Shown here in pieces: positions 1 through 8,655 of a stretch of DNA of 42,850 bases. The notes below the pieces were generated by a model. That model saw only the letters and a program-made list of their open reading frames with translations, was not told the origin of the DNA and searched no databases. This stretch comes from Xanthomonas populi (GTDB taxonomy: Bacteria; Pseudomonadota; Gammaproteobacteria; Xanthomonadales; Xanthomonadaceae): the NCBI RefSeq assembly GCF_002940065.1, contig NZ_MDEJ01000020.1, positions 1 to 42,850 on the forward strand, read 5' to 3'. Both the position numbers and the translations under genes were made by a program. Position 1 is the stretch's first letter; every line of letters begins with the position of its first letter.

Positions 1-59
1 ATCGCTGATTTTTTGAAGGTATGGTCATCATCCAGTGCGTGTCACCACGGCTACGACTT

Positions 60-75
60 GGTTGTTCGAGGTGCC
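60..75 (-). mobile_element. Possible IS terminus (left edge of window)
   Basis: Read on the minus strand, these 16 bases match 12 of 16 positions with bases 42777-42792 at the other end of the window (both of form GG..CCTC.AA.AACC). They sit exactly where TonB-receptor homology seems to begin. I infer the inner end of an IS lying to the left. No transposase can be recognised in the 59 bases before it. Confidence 0.4.
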
Positions 76-76
76 C

Positions 77-986
77 TTATTTCATTCCCGAGCCCTGCAG
101 CGCTGCACAGATTGGCAGCGGTCCTCGCCCGGGCGTGCGTGCGCGCAACTGCCAGGCCTTCTTCGATTACTACACTGATTCCGATCCTGCCTCGTTCGAG
201 GAGGCACCGAGCAGCCAGCTCGGCTCAGTGAGCGGCAACGCACGTCTGCAGAACGAGCAAGCAGAATCGTGGACCGCCGGCATCGTGCTGCAGCCGGAGT
301 GGGTCAAGGGTCTGCGGATCGCGGCAGACTGGTACGACATCCAGATCACCAACTCGATCACCACCCTGTCAGCAGAAGACATCACCTCAGGCTGCTTCGA
401 CAGCGACACCTTCAATGTCAATGACGTGCCCAACGCGAACAACTTCTGCAGCCTGATCACCCGCAATCCGCAGACCGGTGTCGCCAACAGTATCCGGACC
501 GAGTACACCAATGGCCCCTATACCAATTTCCGCGGCTGGACCGCCGAGGTGAACTATCGCTTCGATCTGGCCGACGTGAACTGGGGTAAGGGAATCGTCG
601 ATTTGAGTTTCTACGGCTATTCCCCCAAGACACTGAACAGTGCTGCAGCGCCCGGGATCCCGCCGGACGAATCGGTTGGCGAGATCAATACCTCCAAGCG
701 TCAGTTCCAATGGAACGCGCGTTATATCAGTACGCACTGGAATCTCGGCCTCAGTGCCAATTACACCAGCAGCGCGGTGTATGACCTCAACGATACCGTC
801 GAAACCCGTGCCCCCCTGGGCATCCCCAGCTATACGTCCTACGACGCCAACGTGGGCTACGCCTTCGATGCGCACACCAGCATCAATCTGGCGGCGCTGA
901 ATGTGACCGACAAGCTGGTCGCCTTCCCCAACGTTTATGACGGCCTGGGCCGGCGCTACATGTTCACCATGAATCATCGCTTCTAG
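77..986 (+). pseudogene. TonB-dependent receptor, C-terminal fragment
   Basis: Encodes the last ~300 residues of a TonB-dependent outer-membrane receptor: alternating polar/aromatic beta-strand segments, a typical 'GLRIAADWYDIQITN' strand, two Cys-containing extracellular loops, and a final strand ending HRF with a terminal Phe, the BAM recognition signal. Full receptors of this kind are usually 900-1000 residues, so the plug domain and most of the barrel are missing. The reading frame is closed upstream by TGA at 6-8, so this is not simply a gene running off the window edge; the bases before about 77 do not look like receptor and end in an IS-like terminus (60-75). I infer 5' truncation by insertion or recombination. 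A frameshifted upstream part outside the window cannot be excluded. Confidence 0.75.
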
Positions 987-997
987 CAGCCGGAAGG

Positions 998-1032
998 ACC
1001 AGCGCCCCAGGCATGTCGCCTGGGGCGCTGGT
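998..1032 (+). terminator. Strong hairpin after the receptor fragment
   Basis: Perfect 15-bp inverted repeat with a 5-base loop (1013-1017), starting 12 bases after the receptor stop codon. Very GC-rich, but no T-run follows, so it may act as an mRNA 3' stabiliser or factor-dependent stop rather than a classic intrinsic terminator. Confidence 0.6.
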
Positions 1033-1122
1033 GGTCGGGACTGCCGCTTAGGCGCATGAGGCGCCGGCATGGCCCCGTGCGCAGCCGTGCGATACTCACG
1101 TGTCTCCCGCATTACGTCTGCC

Positions 1123-3309
1123 ATGACCCGCACCGCACTCGTCACCACCGCCCTGCCCTACGCCAACGGCCCGCTGCATCTCGGCCATCTGGTCGGCTAT
1201 ATCCAGGCCGACATCTGGGTGCGCGCGCGCCGCTTGCGCGGCGACAAGACCTGGTTCGTCTGCGCCGACGACACCCATGGCACGCCAATCATGCTCGCCG
1301 CCGAAAAGGCCGGCGTGACCCCGGAAGCCTTCATCGCCAACATCCAGGCCAGCCATGAGCGCGATTTCGCCGCGTTCGGGGTGACCTTCAATCATTACGA
1401 TTCGACCAATTCGCCGGTCAATCGCGCGCTCACCGAAGCCTTCTACACCAAGCTCGAAGCCGCCGGTCACATCAGCCGTCGCTCGGTAGCGCAGTTCTAC
1501 GACCCGGCCAAGGGCATGTTCCTGCCGGATCGCTACATCAAGGGCATCTGCCCCAATTGCGGTAGCGCCGACCAATACGGCGACAACTGCGAAGTCTGCG
1601 GCGCCACCTATGCGCCAACCGAGCTGAAAGAGCCCAAATCGGTGATCTCCGGCGCCACGCCCGAACTACGCGATTCGGAGCATTTCTTCTTCGAAGTGGG
1701 CCATTTCGACGGCTTTCTGCGCGAGTGGCTGGCCGGCGATGTGGCACTGCCCGGCGTCAAGGCCAAGCTCAAGGAATGGCTGGACACCGAAGGCGGCCTG
1801 CGCGCGTGGGACATCTCGCGCGATGCGCCGTATTTCGGCTTCCAGATCCCCGGCCAGCCGGGCAAGTATTTCTACGTGTGGCTGGACGCGCCGATCGGCT
1901 ACCTGTGCAGCTTCAAGACGCTGTGCGCGCAGATGGGCGAGGATTTCGAAGCGCATCTGGTCGCCGGCGCCCAGACCGAGCTGCATCACTTCATCGGCAA
2001 GGACATCGTCAATTTCCACGGCCTGTTCTGGCCGGCGGTGCTGCACGGCACCGGCCATCGCGCGCCGACCCGTCTGCACGTCAACGGCTATCTGATGGTG
2101 GACGGCGCCAAGATGTCCAAGTCGCGCGGCACCTTCGTGATGGCGCGGACCTTCCTGGACGTGGGCCTGGAGCCGGAAGCGCTGCGCTATTACTTCGCGG
2201 CCAAGTCCTCCGGCGGCGTGGACGATCTGGACCTCAACCTGGGCGACTTCGTCACGCGGGTGAACGCGGATCTGGTCGGCAAGTTCGTCAATTTGGCCAG
2301 CCGCTGCGCCGGCATAGCCAACAAAGCTTTCCACGGCCGGCTTCGGACTTCTCAATTACAACAGGATCGAATCGCCACATTTGTGAGCGCTTCCAGTCCT
2401 GACTGGCAATCGAAGGTCGAACCAGCCGATATCGAATCTGACGCAATTTTTACGTTCGTCTCTGTTTCGAATCAGGCAAAGAGGGCCACCGAACACTACG
2501 AACGCAATGACTTTGGCCGCGTATGCCGGGAATTGATGGCTGCTGCAGACAGTGCAAACGAATTTATCGCCAGAGCAGCGCCTTGGAACCTGGCTAAAGA
2601 TCCAAGCCGCTCGGAAGAATTAGGCATTGTTCTGTATGCAGCCTTGACGATGTTTAGAGATATCACAATCGCACTCCAACCCATCCTTCCCGAGACAGCG
2701 GCACTCGCTCTTCGATTTCTCACAATGGGTGACGAAGCCATCCCATTTGAAAGAATCGGTGACTACCCACGCTTCCAGAGCATAGAGATCGAGACCTACA
2801 CCGCCCTGTTCACTCGTATCGACCCCAAACTGATCGACGCCATGACCGACGCTTCAAAAGACACTCTCTCCGCGCCCGCAGCACCGGCTGCGGCCACCGT
2901 CAGCGCTGCAAAGGTGACCAAAACCGATGCAAAAGCGGCTACGCCGGCCAATCCCCCCGCCTCCGTCTCGAATCCAGGTCTTATTGGCATCGACGATTTC
3001 GCCAAGCTCGATCTGCGCATCGGCAAGGTGCTGGTGTGCGAGTGCGTGGAAGGCTCGGACAAGCTGCTGCGCTTCGAACTGGACGCCGGCGAACTGGGCA
3101 AGCGCCAGATCTTCTCGGGCATCCGCGCCAGCTACGGCGAACCGGAAACCCTGGTCGGCCGCAGCGTGGTATTCATCGCCAATCTGGCCCCGCGCAAGAT
3201 GCGCTTCGGCATCAGCGAAGGCATGATCCTGTCGGCGGGCTTTGACGGCGGCGCGTTGGCGCTGCTGGATGCAGATGGCGGTGCGCAGCCGGGGATGCCG
3301 GTTCGGTGA
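1123..3309 (+). CDS. metG: Methionyl-tRNA synthetase
   Basis: Charges tRNA-Met with methionine in the cytoplasm. 728 residues from the ATG that opens MTRTALVTTALPYANG; an in-frame ATG 18 codons upstream gives a non-conserved leader. Visible parts: class I signature HLGH at residues 19-22, two zinc-binding Cys pairs (CPNC at 143-146 and a second pair about ten residues later), KMSKS at 330-334, a helical anticodon-binding domain, an Ala/Pro/Lys linker, and a C-terminal EMAP-II/Trbp111 tRNA-binding domain from about residue 620. Odd: roughly bases 2330-2800, the anticodon-binding domain, drop to about 51% GC with different codon choice, while the catalytic part and C-terminal domain are typical of the genome. 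All catalytic motifs are intact, so it should be functional. Confidence 0.97.
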   Translation: MTRTALVTTALPYANGPLHLGHLVGYIQADIWVRARRLRGDKTWFVCADDTHGTPIMLAAEKAGVTPEAFIANIQASHERDFAAFGVTFNHYDSTNSPVNRALTEAFYTKLEAAGHISRRSVAQFYDPAKGMFLPDRYIKGICPNCGSADQYGDNCEVCGATYAPTELKEPKSVISGATPELRDSEHFFFEVGHFDGFLREWLAGDVALPGVKAKLKEWLDTEGGLRAWDISRDAPYFGFQIPGQPGKYFYVWLDAPIGYLCSFKTLCAQMGEDFEAHLVAGAQTELHHFIGKDIVNFHGLFWPAVLHGTGHRAPTRLHVNGYLMVDGAKMSKSRGTFVMARTFLDVGLEPEALRYYFAAKSSGGVDDLDLNLGDFVTRVNADLVGKFVNLASRCAGIANKAFHGRLRTSQLQQDRIATFVSASSPDWQSKVEPADIESDAIFTFVSVSNQAKRATEHYERNDFGRVCRELMAAADSANEFIARAAPWNLAKDPSRSEELGIVLYAALTMFRDITIALQPILPETAALALRFLTMGDEAIPFERIGDYPRFQSIEIETYTALFTRIDPKLIDAMTDASKDTLSAPAAPAAATVSAAKVTKTDAKAATPANPPASVSNPGLIGIDDFAKLDLRIGKVLVCECVEGSDKLLRFELDAGELGKRQIFSGIRASYGEPETLVGRSVVFIANLAPRKMRFGISEGMILSAGFDGGALALLDADGGAQPGMPVR

Positions 3310-3533
3310 AGCGGGATTAAGCGGCTGGGATTTGGACTTCGTAGAAACCAGATCTGATTGGTAAGCGAGGTTTGACTATCGCGAACTTTCAAAAATGCTT
3401 CTCCGGTGACTTCATCCGCCCCTTCGAGGCACCTTCACGCCATAAAGGGACCAATCTCCAGGTGCGGTGGGAAAAGGAAAAAACACCGCGCCTTTAACGA
3501 ATCCCCAATCCCAACTCCCCCAATCTCCGCCCC

Positions 3534-4124
3534 ATGCACCTCGCCCTGTTCGATTTCGATCACTCCATCACGACCTGCGACACCTACACGCGCTTCCTGC
3601 GCAAGGTGGCAACGCCGGCGCAGCTGGCTGCGGCGAAATGGTGGGCGGGTCCGTGGGTGTTGGGCTATCGGGTCAGCTTGGTCTCCGCGCAGGCCTTGCG
3701 CGCACGCGTCACGCGCCTAGTCTTCAGCACTCGCTCGCTGGAAGAAATGACTATGCACGGCGCGGCGTATGCACGCAACGATCTGCCCAGCATGTTGCGC
3801 ACAGGGATGATGCAGCGCATTGACTGGCACCAGGCGCAAGGGCATGAAGTGGTGCTGGTGTCAGCGTCGCTGGATCTGTATCTGCAGCCGTGGTGCACGC
3901 AACATGGTCTGTCGCTGATCTGCAATCGGCTGGAGCACACTGCCGGCGTGTTGAGCGGCCGCTATGCCGATGGCGATTGCGGGCCGCACAAGGCAGCGCA
4001 GATCCGCATGCGCTACGACCTGTCGCAGTACGACTGCGTGCATGCCTATAGCGATAGTCGCGAAGACAAACCGCTGCTGGCGCTGGCGCAGCAGCGCTGG
4101 TATCGCGGCAAGCTGTTGCACTGA
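3534..4124 (+). CDS. HAD-superfamily IB phosphatase (SerB-like)
   Basis: Predicted cytoplasmic phosphomonoesterase of the HAD IB group, which contains phosphoserine phosphatase and related enzymes. 196 residues. Motif I is FDFDHSIT near the N-terminus with the nucleophile/acid Asp pair, motif II is the Ser in VSAS at about 104-107, and motif III/IV lies in [12 protein letters not shown] near the C-terminus. The helical cap between motifs I and II is of IB type. The substrate cannot be told from sequence; many proteins annotated this way are not serine-biosynthesis enzymes. The stop is one base before the ATG of the following ferredoxin gene, so the two are probably co-transcribed. Confidence 0.85.
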   Translation: MHLALFDFDHSITTCDTYTRFLRKVATPAQLAAAKWWAGPWVLGYRVSLVSAQALRARVTRLVFSTRSLEEMTMHGAAYARNDLPSMLRTGMMQRIDWHQAQGHEVVLVSASLDLYLQPWCTQHGLSLICNRLEHTAGVLSGRYADGDCGPHKAAQIRMRYDLSQYDCVHAYSDSREDKPLLALAQQRWYRGKLLH

Positions 4125-4125
4125 C

Positions 4126-4557
4126 ATGCACAGTGCAACCCCCGCTGCCACGCCCGAATTGGTCGAACGCCTCGACCGCCTGCTGCCGCAGACCCAATGC
4201 GGCCAGTGCGGTTACGACGGCTGTCGCCCATATGCGCAAGCGATGGCAGAGGGACACGCCGACGTCGATCATTGCCCACCCGGTGGCGACGCCGGTGCAC
4301 GTGCGCTGGCGCATGCACTGCAGCTTCCTGCACGCCCCTACGACCGCACCCGCGGTACGCACACACTGCCGCAAGTGGCCTGGATCGTGGAAGCCGACTG
4401 CATCGGTTGCACCAAATGCATCCAGGCCTGCCCGGTGGATGCCATCGTTGGCGGCGCCAAGCACATGCACACGGTGATCGCACCGCTGTGCACCGGCTGC
4501 GAGCTCTGCCTGCCGGCCTGCCCGGTGGATTGCATCGCGCTGCGCGCAAGCAGCTAA
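4126..4557 (+). CDS. RnfB-like ferredoxin (three Fe-S cluster motifs)
   Basis: 143-residue cytoplasmic electron carrier. The N-terminal part carries CGQCGYDGC followed by a further Cys, the 4Fe-4S (Fer4_21) domain seen in RnfB; the C-terminal part has two bacterial ferredoxin motifs, [12 protein letters not shown] and [12 protein letters not shown], which bind two more 4Fe-4S clusters. The N-terminal membrane helix of true RnfB is absent and no other rnf genes are present, so it is not part of an RNF pump here. Start chosen directly after the stop of the phosphatase gene. Stand-alone RnfB-like proteins are common in gamma-proteobacteria, with an undefined electron partner. Confidence 0.85.
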   Translation: MHSATPAATPELVERLDRLLPQTQCGQCGYDGCRPYAQAMAEGHADVDHCPPGGDAGARALAHALQLPARPYDRTRGTHTLPQVAWIVEADCIGCTKCIQACPVDAIVGGAKHMHTVIAPLCTGCELCLPACPVDCIALRASS

Positions 4558-4733
4558 ACGGCTGGCGGCCTGCACGCCCCCGCTTTCTGAGCCTCAGCAG
4601 CGTTCGGTGCCCCCAACATCATCGGCGCAGGCCTCCACCTCCTACATTCGATCAGGAACGCCCTGACGCATCCTGCGCATCCGTGCTGCGGACGCGCTCG
4701 TACTTGTGTTTACTCCCATCGAGGAATCGGCCG

Positions 4734-5522
4734 ATGCGCCCATTCGCCGCCCCCTTTGTCGCGCTCGCCACCCGCTACCGGCCGATCCCGTCGTTGTTGC
4801 TGCTGGTGCTTGGCTGCTCGCCGCTCAGCGCAGCAACCGTCACCCGTGTGGATGGCGATGCCTTCGATGGCGACAGCGGTGCGTTGCGTTACCGCGAGTC
4901 GCACTGGCTGCTCGACGATGGCGGCAGGGTGGTGCTGTATCGCTGCACGGACGGGCGCCCGTTCGCGCGCAAACAGGTCGATGGCGGCGGCACCGCACCC
5001 AACTTCAGCCTGCTCGATGGGCGCGACGGCTATCGCGAAGGCGTGCGCAAACGCGATGGGGTGCGCGAAATGTTTCAGCAGGAACCCGGCAAGGCCGAAC
5101 GCCACACCGCACTTCCCGCCAGCGGGGGCGTGCGCGTGATCGATGCAGGTTTCGATGCCTATCTGCGCACCCAGTGGGACGCACTCGCTAGCGCAACGCA
5201 GCGCGTCGAGTTCGTGCTGCCGAGTCTGCAACGCCAGCTGGCCTTCAAGGTCGAACGGGTCGGCGACAGCGCCGGCCAACGGCGCTATCGGCTCAGCCTG
5301 GATGCCTGGTACGGCGCGGCCGCGCCATCGCTGGAAGTACGTTATTCCATCGCCGACAAGCGCCTGCTTGAATTCCGCGGCGTCGGCAATCTGCGCGATG
5401 CGCGCGGCCGCTATCCGCGCGTGCGCATCGTCTTCCCAGACACCGCTGCGCGTGCCGCCAGTGCGGACGCGCTGCGCCAGGCGCGCGAGCAGCCGCTGGC
5501 CAAAAGCTGCAGCGCCCCGTGA
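4734..5522 (+). CDS. Secreted hypothetical protein
   Basis: 262 residues with an N-terminal Sec signal: basic start, hydrophobic stretch PSLLLLVLGC around residues 19-28, then SPLSAA. The Cys is followed by Ser-Pro, so a lipobox is possible but weak. The mature part has repeated beta-type segments and no motif I recognise. The open frame extends far upstream, but the ATG at 4734 is preceded by GAGG at 4721-4724 and begins the signal sequence, so it is preferred. It stands alone in direction with its neighbours, with 85 bases to the next gene. Function unknown; periplasmic or cell-surface location is inferred. Confidence 0.75.
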   Translation: MRPFAAPFVALATRYRPIPSLLLLVLGCSPLSAATVTRVDGDAFDGDSGALRYRESHWLLDDGGRVVLYRCTDGRPFARKQVDGGGTAPNFSLLDGRDGYREGVRKRDGVREMFQQEPGKAERHTALPASGGVRVIDAGFDAYLRTQWDALASATQRVEFVLPSLQRQLAFKVERVGDSAGQRRYRLSLDAWYGAAAPSLEVRYSIADKRLLEFRGVGNLRDARGRYPRVRIVFPDTAARAASADALRQAREQPLAKSCSAP

Positions 5523-5607
5523 ACCCGGCACGGGCCATCTTCACGTTCGACCACGCGCCGTTGCGTACAACGGCCCGGGCACCCTTCCCCCACGCAGGAA
5601 CATCCTC

Positions 5608-5976
5608 ATGGCCAAGGCCTATCTTTGGATCAACGCAGTGCTCTATGTCGTCCTGGCGATCTGGTGCACGCTCTCGCCGGCCAAGACCGCACATGCAGTC
5701 GGTTACACACAGCTCTCTCCGGCCGGGCAGTCGGAATACCTGGTCATCTACGGTGGCCTGCAGTTGGGCATGGCGTTCTTGTTCGGCTACTTTGCCTGGA
5801 TCGATCAGCCCCGCACCGGGTTGCTGGTCGCACTCGCGTTCTATGTCCCGATCGCGCTGTTCCGCACTGTCGCGCTCTCTCGGCTGTGGCCGGTCTCGGC
5901 ACCGACTGTTGCGCTGGCAGGCGTGGAAATCCTGCTACTGCTCGCCGCAGTGCTGCTGTGGTTCCAGCGCAAGTGA
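5608..5976 (+). CDS. Small inner-membrane protein, DUF4345-like
   Basis: 122 residues with four hydrophobic segments at roughly residues 5-22, 47-64, 70-90 and 100-118, leaving little outside the membrane. The spacing and the YGGLQLGMA segment resemble the DUF4345 family of four-helix membrane proteins of unknown function; the family call is from memory and moderate. It lies 58 bases before the sigma-factor gene on the same strand and may share its transcript. No catalytic residue pattern is visible. Confidence 0.75.
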   Translation: MAKAYLWINAVLYVVLAIWCTLSPAKTAHAVGYTQLSPAGQSEYLVIYGGLQLGMAFLFGYFAWIDQPRTGLLVALAFYVPIALFRTVALSRLWPVSAPTVALAGVEILLLLAAVLLWFQRK

Positions 5977-6034
5977 AAGACACGTTGTAGCCAGTCGGGT
6001 AGGATCTGCGCCACCTTCGCCAACGCCCGACCGC

Positions 6035-6598
6035 ATGAGTGCCATTCCTGGCCACGACCACGATGAAGCCGGACGCCTGCTCACAGCAACTGCGGGCGGC
6101 GACCGGCATGCTTTCGAAGCGCTGTACCGGCAGACCTCGGCCAAGCTGTTCGGGGTGTGCCTGCGCATGATCCCGCAACGTGCCGAAGCCGAAGAAGTGC
6201 TGCAGGACGTGTTCACGCTGATCTGGCACAAGGCCGGGCAGTTCGATCCCGCCCGTGCCCGCGGGCTCACGTGGCTTGCGATGATCGCGCGCAACAAGGC
6301 GATCGACCATCTGCGCGCCACCGCACCGCAGCGTCGCAACGTGACCCTGGACGATGCCGGCGACCTGCGTTCCAGCGATGCTTCACCGCTGGAACGCACC
6401 GAGCGCGCCAGCACGCGCCAACGCATCGACCATTGCTTGGCCGAACTCGAATCGCCGCGCAGCGAGTTGATCCGCACCGCGTTTTTCGATGGCATCACCT
6501 ACGAAGAACTGGCGGCGCGTACCGACACGCCGATCGGTACGGTCAAGAGCTGGATCCGTCGTGGACTGGCCAAACTCAAGGCATGTCTGGAACGATGA
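6035..6598 (+). CDS. ECF sigma factor, SigK-like
   Basis: 187-residue alternative sigma factor. Region 2 is seen around residues 25-95, including the core-binding segment AEEVLQDVFTLIWHKA and the -10-reading LTWLAMIARNKAIDHLR; region 4 with its helix-turn-helix is at the C-terminus (YEELAARTDTPIGTVKSWIRRG). The next gene, its anti-sigma factor, overlaps by 4 bases (ATGA), so the two are translationally coupled. The partner is RskA-like and the next genes match those of the M. tuberculosis sigK locus, hence SigK-like. Family knowledge says such factors are held at the membrane and freed by proteolysis of the anti-sigma factor; self-activation is likely but not shown. Confidence 0.93.
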   Translation: MSAIPGHDHDEAGRLLTATAGGDRHAFEALYRQTSAKLFGVCLRMIPQRAEAEEVLQDVFTLIWHKAGQFDPARARGLTWLAMIARNKAIDHLRATAPQRRNVTLDDAGDLRSSDASPLERTERASTRQRIDHCLAELESPRSELIRTAFFDGITYEELAARTDTPIGTVKSWIRRGLAKLKACLER

Positions 6599-7431
6599 GC
6601 ACGCCATTTCCCATCGCCCAGGAACCGCCGCGCGACGTTCTTTCCGGCGAGTACGTGGTGGGCCTGCTGAGCGCCGACGAGCGCCTGGCGGCCGAACAAC
6701 GCATCGCCACCGACAGCCAGTTCGATCAGGCAGTTCTGCAATGGCAGGAACACTTGATGCCGCTGCTGGACGAAATCACTGCGGTGCCCCCTTCCGATCA
6801 GCTCTGGCCGCACATTCGCCAGACGCTGGGCTTCGACACGCCACTGCCCGCAGTGCCATCCGCACACACCGCCACCACCAAACCGGCCACGCCGCTGTGG
6901 AACAGCGTGTGCTTCTGGCGCTGGGCCAGTGCCGGCGGGTTAGCGACTGCTGCAGTGTGCGTGCTTGCCTTGTTGAACGTGGGCACGCCGCACGCACCGG
7001 TGCAGACAGCAGGCGCAGGTGCGGTGGTGCAGACGCCGGCGGTCACGCCGCCTGCGCCTTCGACCACACCGGCCGCAACCGGCATCGCGATGACCGCCAC
7101 GTTGGCCACCGAAGACGGCCGGCCGGGCTATGTGGCTTTGATGGATGCCGACAAGCACACCATCACGGTCACGCCGCTGGATCGCACCGCCACCGCCAGC
7201 AAGGTGCCCGAGGTGTGGTTGATCACTCCAGACGGCACGCCGCATTCGATGGGCACGTTCGACGATCAACGCGCACGTCGCGCGCAGATTCCCGATCAGT
7301 TGATGCCTATGCTCAGCAACGAGGCCTTGTTGGCCGTCACCCTGGAGCCGTTGGGCGGTGCACCGGGTGGCATCCCCACAGGCACCGTGGTGGCGAAGGG
7401 CGGCATTAGCACGCTGGCGATGGCGCCCTGA
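6595..7431 (+). CDS. RskA-like anti-sigma factor
   Basis: 278 residues. N-terminal cytoplasmic anti-sigma domain (ZAS-like without a clear HxxxCxxC zinc site), a Trp-containing linker, one membrane helix near residues 105-125 (ASAGGLATAAVCVLALLNV), then a Pro/Ala/Thr-rich stretch and a periplasmic RskA C-terminal domain with the characteristic VPEVWLITPDGTPHSMG. An alternative in-frame ATG lies four codons upstream; the ATGA overlap with the sigma gene is preferred. It should sequester the sigma factor at the inner membrane until an envelope signal triggers release. In M. tuberculosis the equivalent RskA senses redox state through periplasmic cysteines; none is evident in the periplasmic part here, so the signal may differ. 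Confidence 0.9.
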   Translation: MSTPFPIAQEPPRDVLSGEYVVGLLSADERLAAEQRIATDSQFDQAVLQWQEHLMPLLDEITAVPPSDQLWPHIRQTLGFDTPLPAVPSAHTATTKPATPLWNSVCFWRWASAGGLATAAVCVLALLNVGTPHAPVQTAGAGAVVQTPAVTPPAPSTTPAATGIAMTATLATEDGRPGYVALMDADKHTITVTPLDRTATASKVPEVWLITPDGTPHSMGTFDDQRARRAQIPDQLMPMLSNEALLAVTLEPLGGAPGGIPTGTVVAKGGISTLAMAP

Positions 7432-7556
7432 GTAAGCGCGCTGACGTTGCCTGTGAGATCTTCGCAGGGCACGTTCTTTCACGAACAGCCTCATCCGCGC
7501 CAACGATACTGTGCGCGGTTATTTGTGTGCGCGAATGCGCGATTTATACGTAGGAT

Positions 7557-7575
7557 CGCGTCAAGCGTAGACGCG
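7557..7575. promoter_or_regulatory. Inverted repeat upstream of the lipid operon
   Basis: Perfect 6-bp arms (CGCGTC / GACGCG) with a 7-base centre, in the 225-base gap between the anti-sigma gene and the desaturase gene, about 80 bases before the desaturase start. This gap is the only place in the run long enough to hold a promoter. It could be an operator, but I cannot define -35/-10 elements. Confidence 0.25.
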
Positions 7576-7656
7576 CATGCGACGATCAAGCGACCTAGTG
7601 CATCTGTTTGCAGGCTGCGTTCGTAAAGTGTAACGACCAACGACGGAGAACCACGC

Positions 7657-8655
7657 GTGCCTAGTACCGGAATCGACCCCAACGCTGCGGCGCCTCAGCC
7701 CGCTACCACGCATCGCGGTGGCTGGCTGGCCGCGCGCATCGGCAGCCTGCGTCGCTGGGTGGATTCGCAAACCGACGAACCGCTGGACGCAGTGCGCGCC
7801 GACCGCATCGACTGGCTGCGCGCCCTGCCCTTCATCGCGCTGCACGTGGCGTTTCTGTCGGTGTTCTGGGTGGGCGCATCCTGGTTTGCGGTGGGCATGG
7901 CGGTGGCGTTGTATGCGCTGCGCATGTTCGCGTTGACCGGCTTTTATCACCGCTACTTCTCGCACCGCGCTTTCAAGACTTCGCGTGTGCTGCAGTTCGT
8001 GTTCGCCGCGATTGGCTCTACCTGCGTGCAACGCGGGCCGCTGTGGTGGGCCGCGCATCATCGCAATCATCATCGGCATACCGACACCGGCCGCGACCCG
8101 CATTCGCCAGCGCAGCACGGCTTCTGGTGGAGCCACACCGGCTGGTTCCTGACCCCGCGTCATTTCCGCACCGATTGGGAAGTCATCCCCGATCTGCGCC
8201 GCTTTGCCGAGCTGCGCTTTCTGGACCGCTTCGACATCGTGATGCCAGTGCTGCTGGCGTTGGGCCTGTACCTGCTCGGCGACTGGTTGGCCGCTGCGGC
8301 CCCCGCCTTGAAGACCAGTGGCGCGCAATTGCTGGTGTGGGGCTTTGTGATCTCCACCGTGGCCTTGTTCCATGCCACCTTCACCATCAACTCGCTGGCG
8401 CATCGCTTCGGCAGCCGGCGCTTCGATACACGCGACGACAGTCGCAACAACTGGCTGCTGGCACTGTTCACCTTTGGCGAAGGCTGGCACAACAACCATC
8501 ATTTCTTCCCCGGCTCGGCGCGCCAAGGCCTGCGCTGGTGGGAGTACGACATGACCTGGTACGGACTCACCGCGATGTCGTGGGTGGGCCTGGTGTGGGA
8601 CCTCAAGCCGATGCCGAAGCTTCTCACGCAACGTGCAGAGCGGGTGCGCCGATGA
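7657..8655 (+). CDS. Membrane fatty-acid desaturase (acyl-CoA delta-9 type)
   Basis: 332 residues, GTG start with GGAG about 8 bases ahead. Three histidine boxes of the membrane di-iron desaturases are complete: HRYFSH (98-103), HHRNHH (134-139) and HNNHH (278-282), with hydrophobic pairs between them. This type inserts a double bond into acyl chains using O2 and electrons from an external donor. First gene of the long overlapping run; its TGA is shared with the ATG of the next gene. The double bonds it makes could be the substrate for the methyltransferases downstream. Position specificity cannot be read from sequence. Confidence 0.93.
   Translation: MPSTGIDPNAAAPQPATTHRGGWLAARIGSLRRWVDSQTDEPLDAVRADRIDWLRALPFIALHVAFLSVFWVGASWFAVGMAVALYALRMFALTGFYHRYFSHRAFKTSRVLQFVFAAIGSTCVQRGPLWWAAHHRNHHRHTDTGRDPHSPAQHGFWWSHTGWFLTPRHFRTDWEVIPDLRRFAELRFLDRFDIVMPVLLALGLYLLGDWLAAAAPALKTSGAQLLVWGFVISTVALFHATFTINSLAHRFGSRRFDTRDDSRNNWLLALFTFGEGWHNNHHFFPGSARQGLRWWEYDMTWYGLTAMSWVGLVWDLKPMPKLLTQRAERVRR

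Noticed and set aside
4710-5531. 273-codon minus-strand open frame opposite the secreted protein gene
   Set aside because: The plus frame has a signal peptide and a ribosome site; the minus product is rich in Ala/Arg/Gln without features.
5999-7557. Octamer GTAGGATC shared by the leader of the sigma gene (5999-6006) and of the desaturase gene (7550-7557) as a sigma-specific promoter element
   Set aside because: One shared 8-mer in about 280 bases can occur by chance, its distance to the start codons differs (36 and 107 bases), and no second element lines up.
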